Part shown: one piece after another, positions 10,004 to 18,740 of the stretch | Layout: each line of letters begins with the position of its first letter | Position numbering within the stretch: position 1 is the first letter of the stretch | Assembly: GCA_963210315.1 (NCBI GenBank) | Contig: OY723275.1 | Span: 1,612,001-1,676,000 of the forward strand | Origin: Rhynchopus euleeides | Taxonomy: Eukaryota; Euglenozoa; Diplonemea; Diplonemida; Diplonemidae | DNA length: 64,000 nt | Reading direction: 5' to 3' | Translations under genes and position numbers: made by a program | Notes under the pieces: model-generated | Database searches by the model: none | Told to the model about the DNA's origin: nothing | The model's input: the letters and a program-made list of their open reading frames with translations, nothing else

Positions 10004-11155
10004 ATGGCAGGGATGCGGCAAAGCCAGGCCGCGCAGCGGCGGCGGTGCTTCTTCCTGTTGGTGATGGGGCTGATGGTGGTATACCCGCTGTGGTGGGGGG
10101 TTGGGTTCCCAGAAGAGGTTGTGACGCCAAGCCCGAAGAGGACGCGGATATTCCGGGTGCACGAAACGGCGGAGAGTGTTGGGTCGGATAGCACCGACGA
10201 AGGGGGTGCGGCAAAACCGCTTCGGCGGGTGCAGGTGGATGAGCAGGACGCGGAGGACAGTGGAAAGGAGAGTGCCCTGCAATCCCGACGCGCAGCTGCT
10301 GAGAAGGCTGCCTCTTATAACAAGCAGCTTTTCATTATCTGGCCCGGCGCCTTGAAGAAGAAGGATAAGATCATCGAGGACATCCATAAACGCTTCGAGA
10401 TATATGTCGTGGCGAACTGGTTCCCAGACAAGCGCACCTTTGAAGAGGATCTGTGGCGGCTCTACTGGGGCAAAGGGGGCATCGCACGGAAGGGCATGCC
10501 GCTGAAGGTGCGGCAGTGCGGCGGGTTCGGCCAGGCTGTGATCCTCCTGGTGATCGACCACCACCCGAAATACAAAACGGTGAACACAGCGCATGGGGAG
10601 GACTTCGTCAACCAGAACATGCACGAGGCGAAGTACCGCTACCGCAAGTGGTCCGGCGGAGGGTTCAAGGTGCACGGGACATACTCAGAGCAGGAGAGCG
10701 AGCACGACGCCTTCGTGATGTTTGGCAAAACCGCCACAGAGCTCCTGGCTGATGTGCTGCATTCCAACAAAGGGAGTGTGCCGGAGGGGGGCGTGCTGCG
10801 CCAGTTGGTGGGGACCTCCTTCGCGCATTACACATGGCCTTCATGTGAGAGGCTGTACCGGGGCATCGCGCTTGTCACCGATGCGCCCATCACCCCGCCT
10901 CTAGCGGAGTGCCAGCGCATCGAGGAAGATGAGACCCGCCTCGAGGACAAGCCGGATCTGGTGGTGATGAGCACCGGCATTCCAAAGCATTACGACCACT
11001 CCATCGATGTGCATGCCGCTATCGTGGCATTGGTGCATGGGCGACTTCCGCCGAAATCCACGACCTCGGAGATTGTGGGGCATATACAGGCGCCCGTAGA
11101 GAAGGATGTCGAGCCGATACCCCCGCTTGTGTTCTCATTCAGCCTTCGCGTGTGA
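10004..11155 (+). CDS. Type II membrane protein with a conserved luminal domain of unassigned function
   Basis: The 383-residue frame starts MAGMRQSQAAQRRRCFFLLV. A basic N-terminus precedes one hydrophobic segment (about residues 14-32), which suggests a signal anchor. An acidic linker follows (to about residue 100). The globular region includes LFIIWPGALKKKDKIIEDI, LWRLYWGKGG, LKVRQCGG and NQNMHEAKYRYRKWSGGGFK, then VHGTYSEQESEHDAFVMFGK. The order WP...RFEIYVV...CG-G...VN-NM..AK..YR.W.GGGFKVH...E..HD resembles, from memory, an uncharacterised family seen in bacterial surface-polysaccharide loci and some giant viruses. That link needs a profile search. A Golgi or ER carbohydrate-related role is only inference. 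Confidence 0.7.
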   Translation: MAGMRQSQAAQRRRCFFLLVMGLMVVYPLWWGVGFPEEVVTPSPKRTRIFRVHETAESVGSDSTDEGGAAKPLRRVQVDEQDAEDSGKESALQSRRAAAEKAASYNKQLFIIWPGALKKKDKIIEDIHKRFEIYVVANWFPDKRTFEEDLWRLYWGKGGIARKGMPLKVRQCGGFGQAVILLVIDHHPKYKTVNTAHGEDFVNQNMHEAKYRYRKWSGGGFKVHGTYSEQESEHDAFVMFGKTATELLADVLHSNKGSVPEGGVLRQLVGTSFAHYTWPSCERLYRGIALVTDAPITPPLAECQRIEEDETRLEDKPDLVVMSTGIPKHYDHSIDVHAAIVALVHGRLPPKSTTSEIVGHIQAPVEKDVEPIPPLVFSFSLRV

Positions 11156-12447
11156 ATCGTATCCAAGAAGGGGGGTCTGGTCTCGCGTTTCGCGCTGTCG
11201 GCGTTTTCAGCGCATGGCAAGGTGGCACACACAGGCTCCTGCTCGGGGTGGGGAAGGGGGAGGGGGAGGGGGGGCCGTCACCCTGCAAGCCTTTTGCCAC
11301 CCAGCCCTTACACTCTGTATTCCATACCGCTCTCTAACTTTACCCCATGACCCGCATTTAGAGTGAAGTCGGGTCCATTTTTCTCATTCATCCAAAGCAC
11401 CCTTTGTCTTGGCGATGGCCTTGGAGCACCCATCAAGCAGTGGGATGGGTTTAACGTGAGTTAACCCCGCCTTGCGCGGGTGGTTTTCGCTTGTAAGTCG
11501 GCTTGTGATATCCGCGGTGTTCGGGCAGGGAGGTGAAATCGCAGCCCCCCCCCACGTTGCATAATTACAATTGGTGCCCTGATGAGAAACATGGAAAAAT
11601 GACACAACCGCGCATGCCTGTGATGGGTTGAGCGTTGCAGAGCCTCCCCTCCACCTCCACCCACACCCACACCCTCCCCGAGCTTTACTGTATTTATATT
11701 GCAATGCAATGAAGCTGCTGCACGAGAAAGTACAGCCGATACGGCAGCATGCAATGATCTGGGGGCTACACCACCCCATCAACAGGAACTACCCCCCCTC
11801 CTCCCAACTCACGACACCACAACCTCCAGCAGGCGTGTGCTACACACCACCGCATCGATCCCCACCAGCTGGGTTTCGTTCCTGCATTACACAGGAGCCG
11901 CCCCTCCTAACCCCGCCACACGAGGGTTGTCCCTTTGTCTGTCTTCCGTCTGGCGAGGAAGAGAGGCGGCGGTACGGAAGTAGGCAGGGGGTCGTATTTC
12001 CCCCCCCCCCGCCCCATCGCTCCCCTCTCTCGTGGCCCCTATTGGCCTTATTCTTCTCGTTTTTTTTCCGCAAAGAAAAAAAGCAACAACCTTTGTGACC
12101 GCGCGTGTGCCATTTAACTTACTTTGCCAGCGTTTTTCGTTCCTCCCCCCCCCCCCCCCCACAACTCCTTCTGTCTCGCCTCAACCCCCCACCTCTCCAT
12201 ACATACCGGAGAGAGCTTTGGGATTTGTTTAACTCTTGCCTCAGACCCTTATATACTTTGTCGGCATCCCCGACGCACGCTGATATATTTCACCCCTTGC
12301 TGGGTGAAGAACGGGCAAGCTGGCTGGGATGGCCTCTGATGACTTCCACGCAGTGTTCGAAGAAGCGACGGGGGAGTCAAGATCGTATGTAGCACTCCAG
12401 GATTGAGGGGGGGGGGGGCATGGTTGGGGCTAGGGTTTTAGTTTTTT
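11156..12447. other. Intergenic region without a supported gene
   Basis: This region contains C-runs (about 11,544-11,553, 12,001-12,011, 12,145-12,161), G-runs (about 12,407-12,417) and no frame with recognisable composition or splice signals. Confidence 0.4.
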
Positions 12448-12654
12448 ACTAGTTACGAGCGACGAAGCGTAGCGAAGTCGCGAAGTAACGAAGGAAATCG
12501 TACGACTGAAGCTTTGGATTAGAACCTCATGCCACTTCACAGGGCCTCAACACAGCCTTGAGACAGCAAGTGCGCTCAACAAAAAGTAGTCCGGAACTGT
12601 TCTCCCACAGTTGCTGGACAGGGTGTCTATAATAAAGCGAAAGGAGTACGATTT
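12448..12654 (-). repeat. 207-bp SINE-like dispersed repeat, copy 2
   Basis: This is the second copy of the repeat at 7,105-7,311. It ends 8 bp before the ATG of the next gene, so it would supply that gene's 5' leader or promoter if that start is right. Confidence 0.8.
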
Positions 12655-12662
12655 CTCCAGCG

Positions 12663-13367
12663 ATGTGCCGTGCCTCCCCTCCACCCGTCTCTTTCGCGCA
12701 CACCCCTGCCAACAGGCGCACCGCACCTCTGAGCGGTGGCAACGCAGAGAAGAACCGGAGTAATCGTGCCGACATCGCATGCCTTGCGGCGAAAGGGAAG
12801 AAGAGCGACCTTTCAATCGATGACCTATTGAGCGACCCCAATGCGGTCAACTTCGAGCGCACCGGCGCGGCTGCGTCGAAAGGAGGCAAGTGGAAGGAGC
12901 AGGTCATCACAGACAACGTTGACGAAGTGGAGCGGAAGATGTGGCAGGACGCTCCGAAGCAAGGGGTATGTGCATGGTGTTCCAAATCTGGAGAAAGGTA
13001 GTTCCGTTTGCATCCTGTGCATTCGAGCTGTCTCAATACATCCCCAACCACACCCAAACAGGATTATAAACTGGAAGATGCGTGGGACCATGCATACAAG
13101 GAGCTTGTGCGTGATCAGTCGTCGGTATGTTTCCATTTCTCAGAGTCAGTTCATATCAGAGCTGTATCAATGTTGGGAAGCGGGTCAGAAGAGTGGTCCA
13201 ACTGAATGGTCTTTCCTCGTTGTTTCTTCTGTGTTTCTGAATTTTCCTGGATGTTTCTGCAGAAGCGTCGGAGCAAATCATATTCACTTCACACGCAACC
13301 CCTGCCACAGGATGGCACATGCGCAGCATCCACACCAGCCGACGACGACGAGTTCGATGTGCTCTAA
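12663..13367 (+). CDS. Small three-exon gene, nuclear-type hydrophilic protein
   Basis: The exons are 12,663-12,965, 13,062-13,124 and 13,263-13,367. The introns are 96 and 138 nt, both with GTATGT donors and CAG acceptors, and all joins are phase 0. The 156-residue product is hydrophilic. It has SIDDLLSDPNAVNFERTG, KWKEQVITDNVDEVERKMW and YKLEDAWDHAYKELVRD, then a basic KRRSKSY patch and an acidic end ADDDEFDVL. No family is recognised. The conserved-looking middle and clean splice phases argue that it is real. The first ~45 residues are low in complexity and the true start could lie after an acceptor-like AACAG at about 12,714. Confidence 0.65.
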
Positions 13368-16255
13368 CACAGCCCATTGTTTGCGGTCTCTGTGAACAGC
13401 CTCAGAGCATGAAGGCGATTCATCCGCGCCCACACTGCAAAATCTGCAACCAGGTGTGGTGGTGGGAGGTCGGGAGAGAGAGAGAGAGAGCCCTGTCGGT
13501 CGGTTATCCCCTACCTATCTCCCCACACACATTGCACAAACCGGATGCCACAGCCCGCACGTGGCAGACCACCCCCAGAGGTCCACCCCCCTCTCTCATA
13601 TCCATACTCCTCGACAGTGATGATGCAAGTGGTTCATCCGCCAAGGATTGTCCGGTTGCACTGAAGGGGTTACACAAGATGACGGCACCTTTGAACTGAG
13701 AGTGCCGACCCCTTGTGGCGTGCCTTGCCAACATGTGTGTGTGTGGGAGGGGGGGGGGAAGGAGGGGTTGTTAGACCGCACCAAAATTGTCCGCTCGGCG
13801 CGGGCTGCAAACGAAAGAAAAGACATCAATTTGCCGTGTGTGGCGGTGGGAGGCTCAAGACAACCCACACTAAACGACAGGCCGAAGGAGTGTGAGTGTT
13901 GATTTGATACCAATCTGCCCTGTCGCACTGCCTCCTTTGGGAAAGCCCTCCCCCGTGCATCGATGGGGACGCCAATCAGTGTTGGAAGGGGTAATTCCGA
14001 ACGGCTGTTTTCGGGTTCGTGTCACCCCCCCCCCCCCCCCCCCCTTGTCTCTGTCTCCAGCTGGTAACAAATTCGACTGGCTTCCACGCCGGGTGTAGTG
14101 TTGGCTCAGAGATATTGCCACCCCACCCCATCCATCCATCCATCCAACTCCTATTGATATTTCTCTTCGTCACCAAGGAAACAAGCCCTCCCCCGTCCCC
14201 TTATACCGTCCCCATATATTTTCTGGTTCCTGTTCTGTTGTCAGTCCGTCTTAAGCTTCGGTGGATTCAGGCAAAGCTTGCCCCCCTTCAGCCAAACAAA
14301 TCATACTTGTCTCGGAAGGGGGGGGGGGGATGGGGAGAGGGCACGGTGTGGGGAAGGTGGGGTGCCGGGGGGTGCGGTGCGGTGCGTGGTGCTCAACAGC
14401 AATTCTGCTGGGGTGGAACACGCAAGCACACCTCTTTTTATGCCCTCACCTGACATCCCCCCTGATTCCTGCCTCCCCTGCCCCCGTTCGTCCTCCCCGC
14501 TTCAAGCGTGGATATTGAAAGAAATGGAAATGGTGGGGGAGAGCCACGCATGGAAGCCTGTCTTCTTCGCCGTGCTCGAAATGGGTGTGTTGCCCCCAAT
14601 GAGATCGTGGGCCTGCACACGGCTCAAAAAATCGTTGGTCGAAACGGTGTGGTGAGTAAGAGAGAGGGAAAATGTCTTATCTATTTGATGTGAATAAAGG
14701 TCACGCACCTTGCAAACACGACCCCATGCTGCGGGTTGCGGTTCACGCGTCTCGGCGTGCCTTCTTGCAACAAATGAAACTCATGCATTGCTGCGGGACA
14801 ACCCGTTGCGGCAATTCCGAACTGCGCCAGCCTGATATTTCCTCGGAGATTACTCAGCCTAGTTTTCGATACGGCAAGGCGCAGACGCGGCGCCCAGGAG
14901 AACTCCCCTCAGCATGGCGCAGTTGCAGAGCCAGAGTGTAAAGCGGGACAAACACCCACTACCCGGCCAGCGAACTGATTTGCCTTGGAGGGTGTCAGGG
15001 CCGAGTGGCAGGTGCGTTTGTGGCGCTTTGTCGGGGAAAAAAGGCAGTCAAACCCATAGATTGAAAAAAGAAAACATCTCTCTTTGCATTGTGCAACGCG
15101 AAGAGCGACTCGCACATCTGCATCAAAAACAAAACCCCGAATCCTCTGAAAAACCCGTTCCACACACGCTTGCCTCACACCACGTGGTCTAATTTATCCT
15201 CTTTTTTTTTCTTCGATCCTGTTCTTCTTCCTACTCTGTCCCACCGCCGGGTCGGGAGAGAGAGAGAGAGAGGGGGTGGCGGCGGCGGTGGCGGTGCGCC
15301 GGTGTGTGCCACCACCGCCTCTTCCTCTTCTCACACACCCCACCCCTCACCCCCCCCACCCACACGGTGCTAACATCTGTCCCCTTCCCCACCCCCCCTG
15401 CCTCCTACATCCCGGGCCGTTTTTCCTTCGGCCTGCTGGTAGGTGGTAGTGAGGGGAAAGCCCATCAGACGATGGGGCGGCTCGTTGCTAAAACAAAGGG
15501 TGGGAGCGGAGCGGGGGGGATGGGGGGGGGGGCGGTGGCCTCCCGTCCCCTTCCCTTCCCTCCCACCCCCTCCTCCCCCCTCATGTGGTGAATTTTGCTT
15601 GTGGGTTGGTGTGGGTGTCGGTGCCTGCACCCCTCCAGAAAAAACCGCCCCGTCTCTCTGCCCCCGATGACATGTACACCACCGGATGTGAAACCCCTGC
15701 TCTGTATATAAAACGGCAGGATGCTGCCCGGGCGTGGGGGACAGGAGGAGGGGGGCGGGGGGGGGTGATGGGATCGCCAAGGCTCTTGTTTGGCTGGATG
15801 TGTATCAGAATAACGCCCGGGGCAGCTGAGGGGAGGTTTCGAGCCAATGTGCTCTGTGTGTTTTCAAAGATAATTCTAAAATAACAGGGGGATGGGTGAT
15901 GGGGGGCAGAGAAAAACGGGGGGGTTGGTGGAGGGAACCGGGAAATATATAAATCCCAGCAGATTGCAGGCACCGCCCCCCCCCCCCCCCCCCTTGTCCC
16001 CGCGCTGTTCGCACAACTCTGTGGCCAGTTCAACAGTGATGGAGTGCGAGAAAAATACAGTGCAGGTGGCAGCTCTGCTGTTGTTGAGCTGCGGCTACGC
16101 TAGTCCAACAAGAATTCAAGCAAAGGAAAGGAGGAAGATGTGGCATTACGCAATGCCATCGTTCGGCCAGACGAACTGCCAACGCAACAGCGGCCCCTCT
16201 CGCCTGGAGCACGGAAGAGCAAATCGTTCCGAAGGGTTGCATGCATGATGGGATG
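13368..16255. other. Gene-poor region with simple repeats
   Basis: The region has GA-runs at about 13,473-13,489 and 15,256-15,271, C-runs at about 14,027-14,044 and 15,976-15,993, and G-runs at about 14,320-14,329. Short frames such as 14,508-14,693 carry no recognisable domain. Confidence 0.4.
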
Positions 16256-16290
16256 CACTCGTCGCTGAGAACAAAAAATAAATACCGTAT

Positions 16291-16376
16291 ACGTAAATAT
16301 TATGGAACGTAAATATTATGGAACGGGCCCATTTTTGGCCGGTCCGTTCCATAATATTTACGTTCCATAATATTTA
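16291..16376. repeat. Hairpin of GGAACGTAAATATTATGGAACG units
   Basis: The left arm has CGTAAATATTATGGAACG twice and the right arm has its reverse complement twice, around GGGCCCATTTTTGGCC. A related hairpin occupies 16,512-16,595. Between them, 16,377-16,511 begins AGGGCC and ends GGGCCCT-like with inverted GACTCGG, so it may be a small insertion. Confidence 0.75.
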
Positions 16377-16622
16377 CAGGGCCAGTTGGGGACTCGGTGG
16401 TGAGGACGGCTTGCGTCAGGAATCGCGCGAAAAGTGCACGAGTAGGTCCCGTCAGGGACTCTGTATGCCGTCCGATCACCTGGTCCAAGTCCCCGAGTCG
16501 CAGAAAGCCCTGTAAATATTATGGAACGAAAAAAATCTGGAACGCCAACCCACCAGCGTTCCAAAATATTTACGTTCCATAATATTTACGTTCCAATAGC
16601 TATTTATTACCGGTAATAATAA

Positions 16623-16790
16623 AGTACTTTATGGATTGAGGGTAATTACGTCCCCGAAGCAAGGTCCGAGGGTGTTTTGTTCCCCGAGGGAAGGCCCGAG
16701 GGCGAAGCCCGAGGGCCTTCCCGAGGGGAACAAAAACACCCGAGTACCTTGCTGAGGGGACGTAATTTCCCGAAATCCAGAAAGTACTCA
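16623..16790. repeat. 168-bp near-palindrome next to the recombinase gene
   Basis: The arms start AGTACTTTATGGATT and end AAATCCAGAAAGTACT, and continue inward through GTCCCCGAAGCAAGG/CCTTGCTGAGGGGAC to GGAAGGCCCGAGGGC around a tiny loop near 16,706. It could extrude as a cruciform or act as a recombinase substrate; this is inference. Confidence 0.8.
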
Positions 16791-16815
16791 ATTAGGACCG
16801 GTTATATGGTAGTTT

Positions 16816-16858
16816 GTTAACGGTCCTGAAACCATTATAATCGGTTACCTGCAGAAAG
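16816..16858. repeat. Inverted repeat left of the recombinase gene
   Basis: The core is GGTCCTGAAACCATTATAAT, then CGGTTACCTGCAGAAAG. It matches the reverse complement of 18,268-18,321, which has an extra ~11 bp (TTTTTATTACC). Confidence 0.8.
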
Positions 16859-16912
16859 CCTCCGTAGTACCAGAGCCACAACCTCCACAGATCACGCAAC
16901 ATCACACACATC

Positions 16913-17953
16913 ATGCCCCGCGCCGCCGATCATGACAGCGACAGCAGCAGCAGCACATCAAGTGACGGTGACCTCATGCCAGTCCGCAGCAGGAAGGCAT
17001 ACACCGATCGACTGACTGACTTCGAGGCGTACGTCGCTGAGGAGGCTCCCCGGGTTCGTTCCATGAAGACAATCTACTCCGAGAAGCACATCAAGGGCTA
17101 TCTCAAGGCCAAGCTGCAGGGGGGTTCTGCCGCATCGTCAATCTGGAACTACTACTCCATCATCAACTTCAAGGTCAAGATTGTCCACGGGAACATGATC
17201 AAGACAAAGATGCCACGCCTCCACCAGTACGTGAAGAATCAAACAAAGGGCTACACCACCAAACAAGCCAAAACTTTCTCTTTTCAAGAACTGCAGGACT
17301 ACATGGACAAGGGCACCGGGTCGCTGGCGAGCAAGCAGGATCGTGCGCTTGTGGTGCTGGCCTTCTTCGGTGGGATGCGCTGCGTTGAACTCCGCAACCT
17401 GTCGATCGAAAACATCACCGTCCAAGATGAGCAGATCAGCGTGAAGTTCTACGGTGCAAAGCAGGGAAGCGTCGCGATTGAACGGTCGTTTGTGGTCCCC
17501 AAGATGCTGAACAAAGAAGCTGTGTTCTACGACGTCCTCAAGGCCCATCTGGCCCACCTCTCTCTGTCGGACCTCGTGACGGGGCCTGTCGCAAGACGCA
17601 TCAACAAGGCCGGCAGCGCGTTCCTCGCTTCGCCCATCGGGCGAAACCAATTCTACGGGCTGCCACGGAAGATTGCGCTGTGCCTGGAAAAGGACCCGGA
17701 GGGATACACCGGGCACAGCATGAGACGCTCCGCCGCGCTGGCAGCGGCCAATGGCGGCGCGTCCACCATGGATCTCCGCAGGCATTTCGGCTGGCGCGGA
17801 GAATCGACGCCGCAGCTCTACCTTGATGCATCCACGACACACCAGCGGAACGTCGCGCACATGATGTCAAGCCAGCCTTCACAGGGGACGACGACGGGAG
17901 CGCCAAGCCAGAGCAGGGTGACTGTGGATCTGAACGTCAACCTGCCGAGGTGA
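16913..17953 (+). CDS. Tyrosine recombinase
   Basis: The 346-residue intronless frame is a tyrosine recombinase. A Ser/Asp-rich start (residues 1-25) precedes an alpha-helical core-binding-like region (about 26-115). The catalytic domain (about 120-310) shows GGMRCVELRNL (Arg I near residue 156), GHSMRRSAALAAANGG (His-x-x-Arg, near 268-271), RRHFGW (the His/Trp position, near 291) and LYLD with the nucleophilic Tyr near 303. The R-H-R-H/W-Y set is therefore complete and the enzyme could be active. The C-terminal tail is polar. Its length fits a compact Crypton-type or viral-type integrase. No partner genes are present inside the flanking inverted repeats, so it may be autonomous. Confidence 0.85.
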   Translation: MPRAADHDSDSSSSTSSDGDLMPVRSRKAYTDRLTDFEAYVAEEAPRVRSMKTIYSEKHIKGYLKAKLQGGSAASSIWNYYSIINFKVKIVHGNMIKTKMPRLHQYVKNQTKGYTTKQAKTFSFQELQDYMDKGTGSLASKQDRALVVLAFFGGMRCVELRNLSIENITVQDEQISVKFYGAKQGSVAIERSFVVPKMLNKEAVFYDVLKAHLAHLSLSDLVTGPVARRINKAGSAFLASPIGRNQFYGLPRKIALCLEKDPEGYTGHSMRRSAALAAANGGASTMDLRRHFGWRGESTPQLYLDASTTHQRNVAHMMSSQPSQGTTTGAPSQSRVTVDLNVNLPR

Positions 17954-18267
17954 TGCCCTCTAGCCCCTGTGAAGTGTTGTAGCGAGTAGGAGCAATGTGG
18001 ATCAAGCAAACTGGCCAGGACCTCGCCCCCACACCGCCCCTGCCCCCAGCCGCTTTTTCCAGGAAATAAAGATTTCCATTATTGCCCTCAATATTGCGGT
18101 AATAAGAAAGCTGAGTGTAAATAATGGATGAAGTCACTAAACCCAGGCTATATTCCTGTGACTGCTTTATTTCCTAGTTTTGATAAAAACTTTTTAATTA
18201 CCGAATGGTCAATAATATCGCCTTTAAGTCTCGTAAAGTGGTTTATTATTACCTCTTGGCTTATGGA

Positions 18268-18321
18268 CTTTCTGCAGGAAACCGGTAATAATGGTTTCAG
18301 GACCGGTAATAAAAAGTTAAC
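18268..18321. repeat. Inverted repeat right of the recombinase gene
   Basis: This is the partner of 16,816-16,858 and reads CTTTCTGCAGGAAACCGG, then TAATAATGGTTTCAGGACC. A duplicated ACCGGTAATAA sits inside it. Confidence 0.8.
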
Positions 18322-18400
18322 TTTTCAAGCGGAAATTAATTTTCGGGAAGATGGCAATTAAAAATTACAAAAATTAATTTCCTGCCATCTATGGTACTTC

Positions 18401-18740
18401 AGCAAGAAGTCAGAAGACCGAACAAAAAAACACCAGAAAGTCCACAACGAATTGAAAAATAAGTCACACACCAGAAAGAATCGGCTGGAAATGTGGTGTG
18501 GGAGGGGGGGGTGGTGGTGGTGGTGGGGTGGTGCCTCGGAAGGCGACGGCAGAACCCAAGATGCACGGATGGACCCGCCCCCCCTCCGACTCCCGTATCC
18601 CTCGGTGAGTCTCATCTCGGGTGGGAGAGGCCGGTATTCCCTGCCGAGACCATGTTTCAGGATGGCGATTACCCGTGTTATGCCACAGGACAGGATATCA
18701 CACCACACCACCGCACCTTCTTTGCAGGGGCATCGTTACG
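18401..18740. other. Upstream region of the RS/CID gene
   Basis: This region contains a GGT-rich run and a possible leader intron (GTGAGT at 18,605 to CTTTGCAG ending 18,727), which would place the ATG 13 nt into the second exon. That donor differs from the GTATGY form used by the other introns, so the leader intron is uncertain. Confidence 0.4.

Larger units (their letters stand above)
16256..18400 (+). mobile_element. AT-rich mobile element with tyrosine recombinase (Crypton-like)
   Basis: A GC-balanced recombinase gene lies inside AT-rich flanks that contrast sharply with the GC-rich surroundings. Inverted repeats flank the gene: 16,816-16,858 (GTCCTGAAACCATTATAATC) and 18,268-18,321 (its reverse complement with small changes). 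Further out lie a 168-bp hairpin at 16,623-16,790, two smaller hairpins at 16,291-16,595 and one at about 18,324-18,400. The motif ACCGGTAATAA recurs on both sides. Exact ends and a target duplication are not resolved. Cryptons and DIRS elements are the known eukaryotic tyrosine-recombinase movers, and no reverse transcriptase accompanies this one. Confidence 0.6.
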
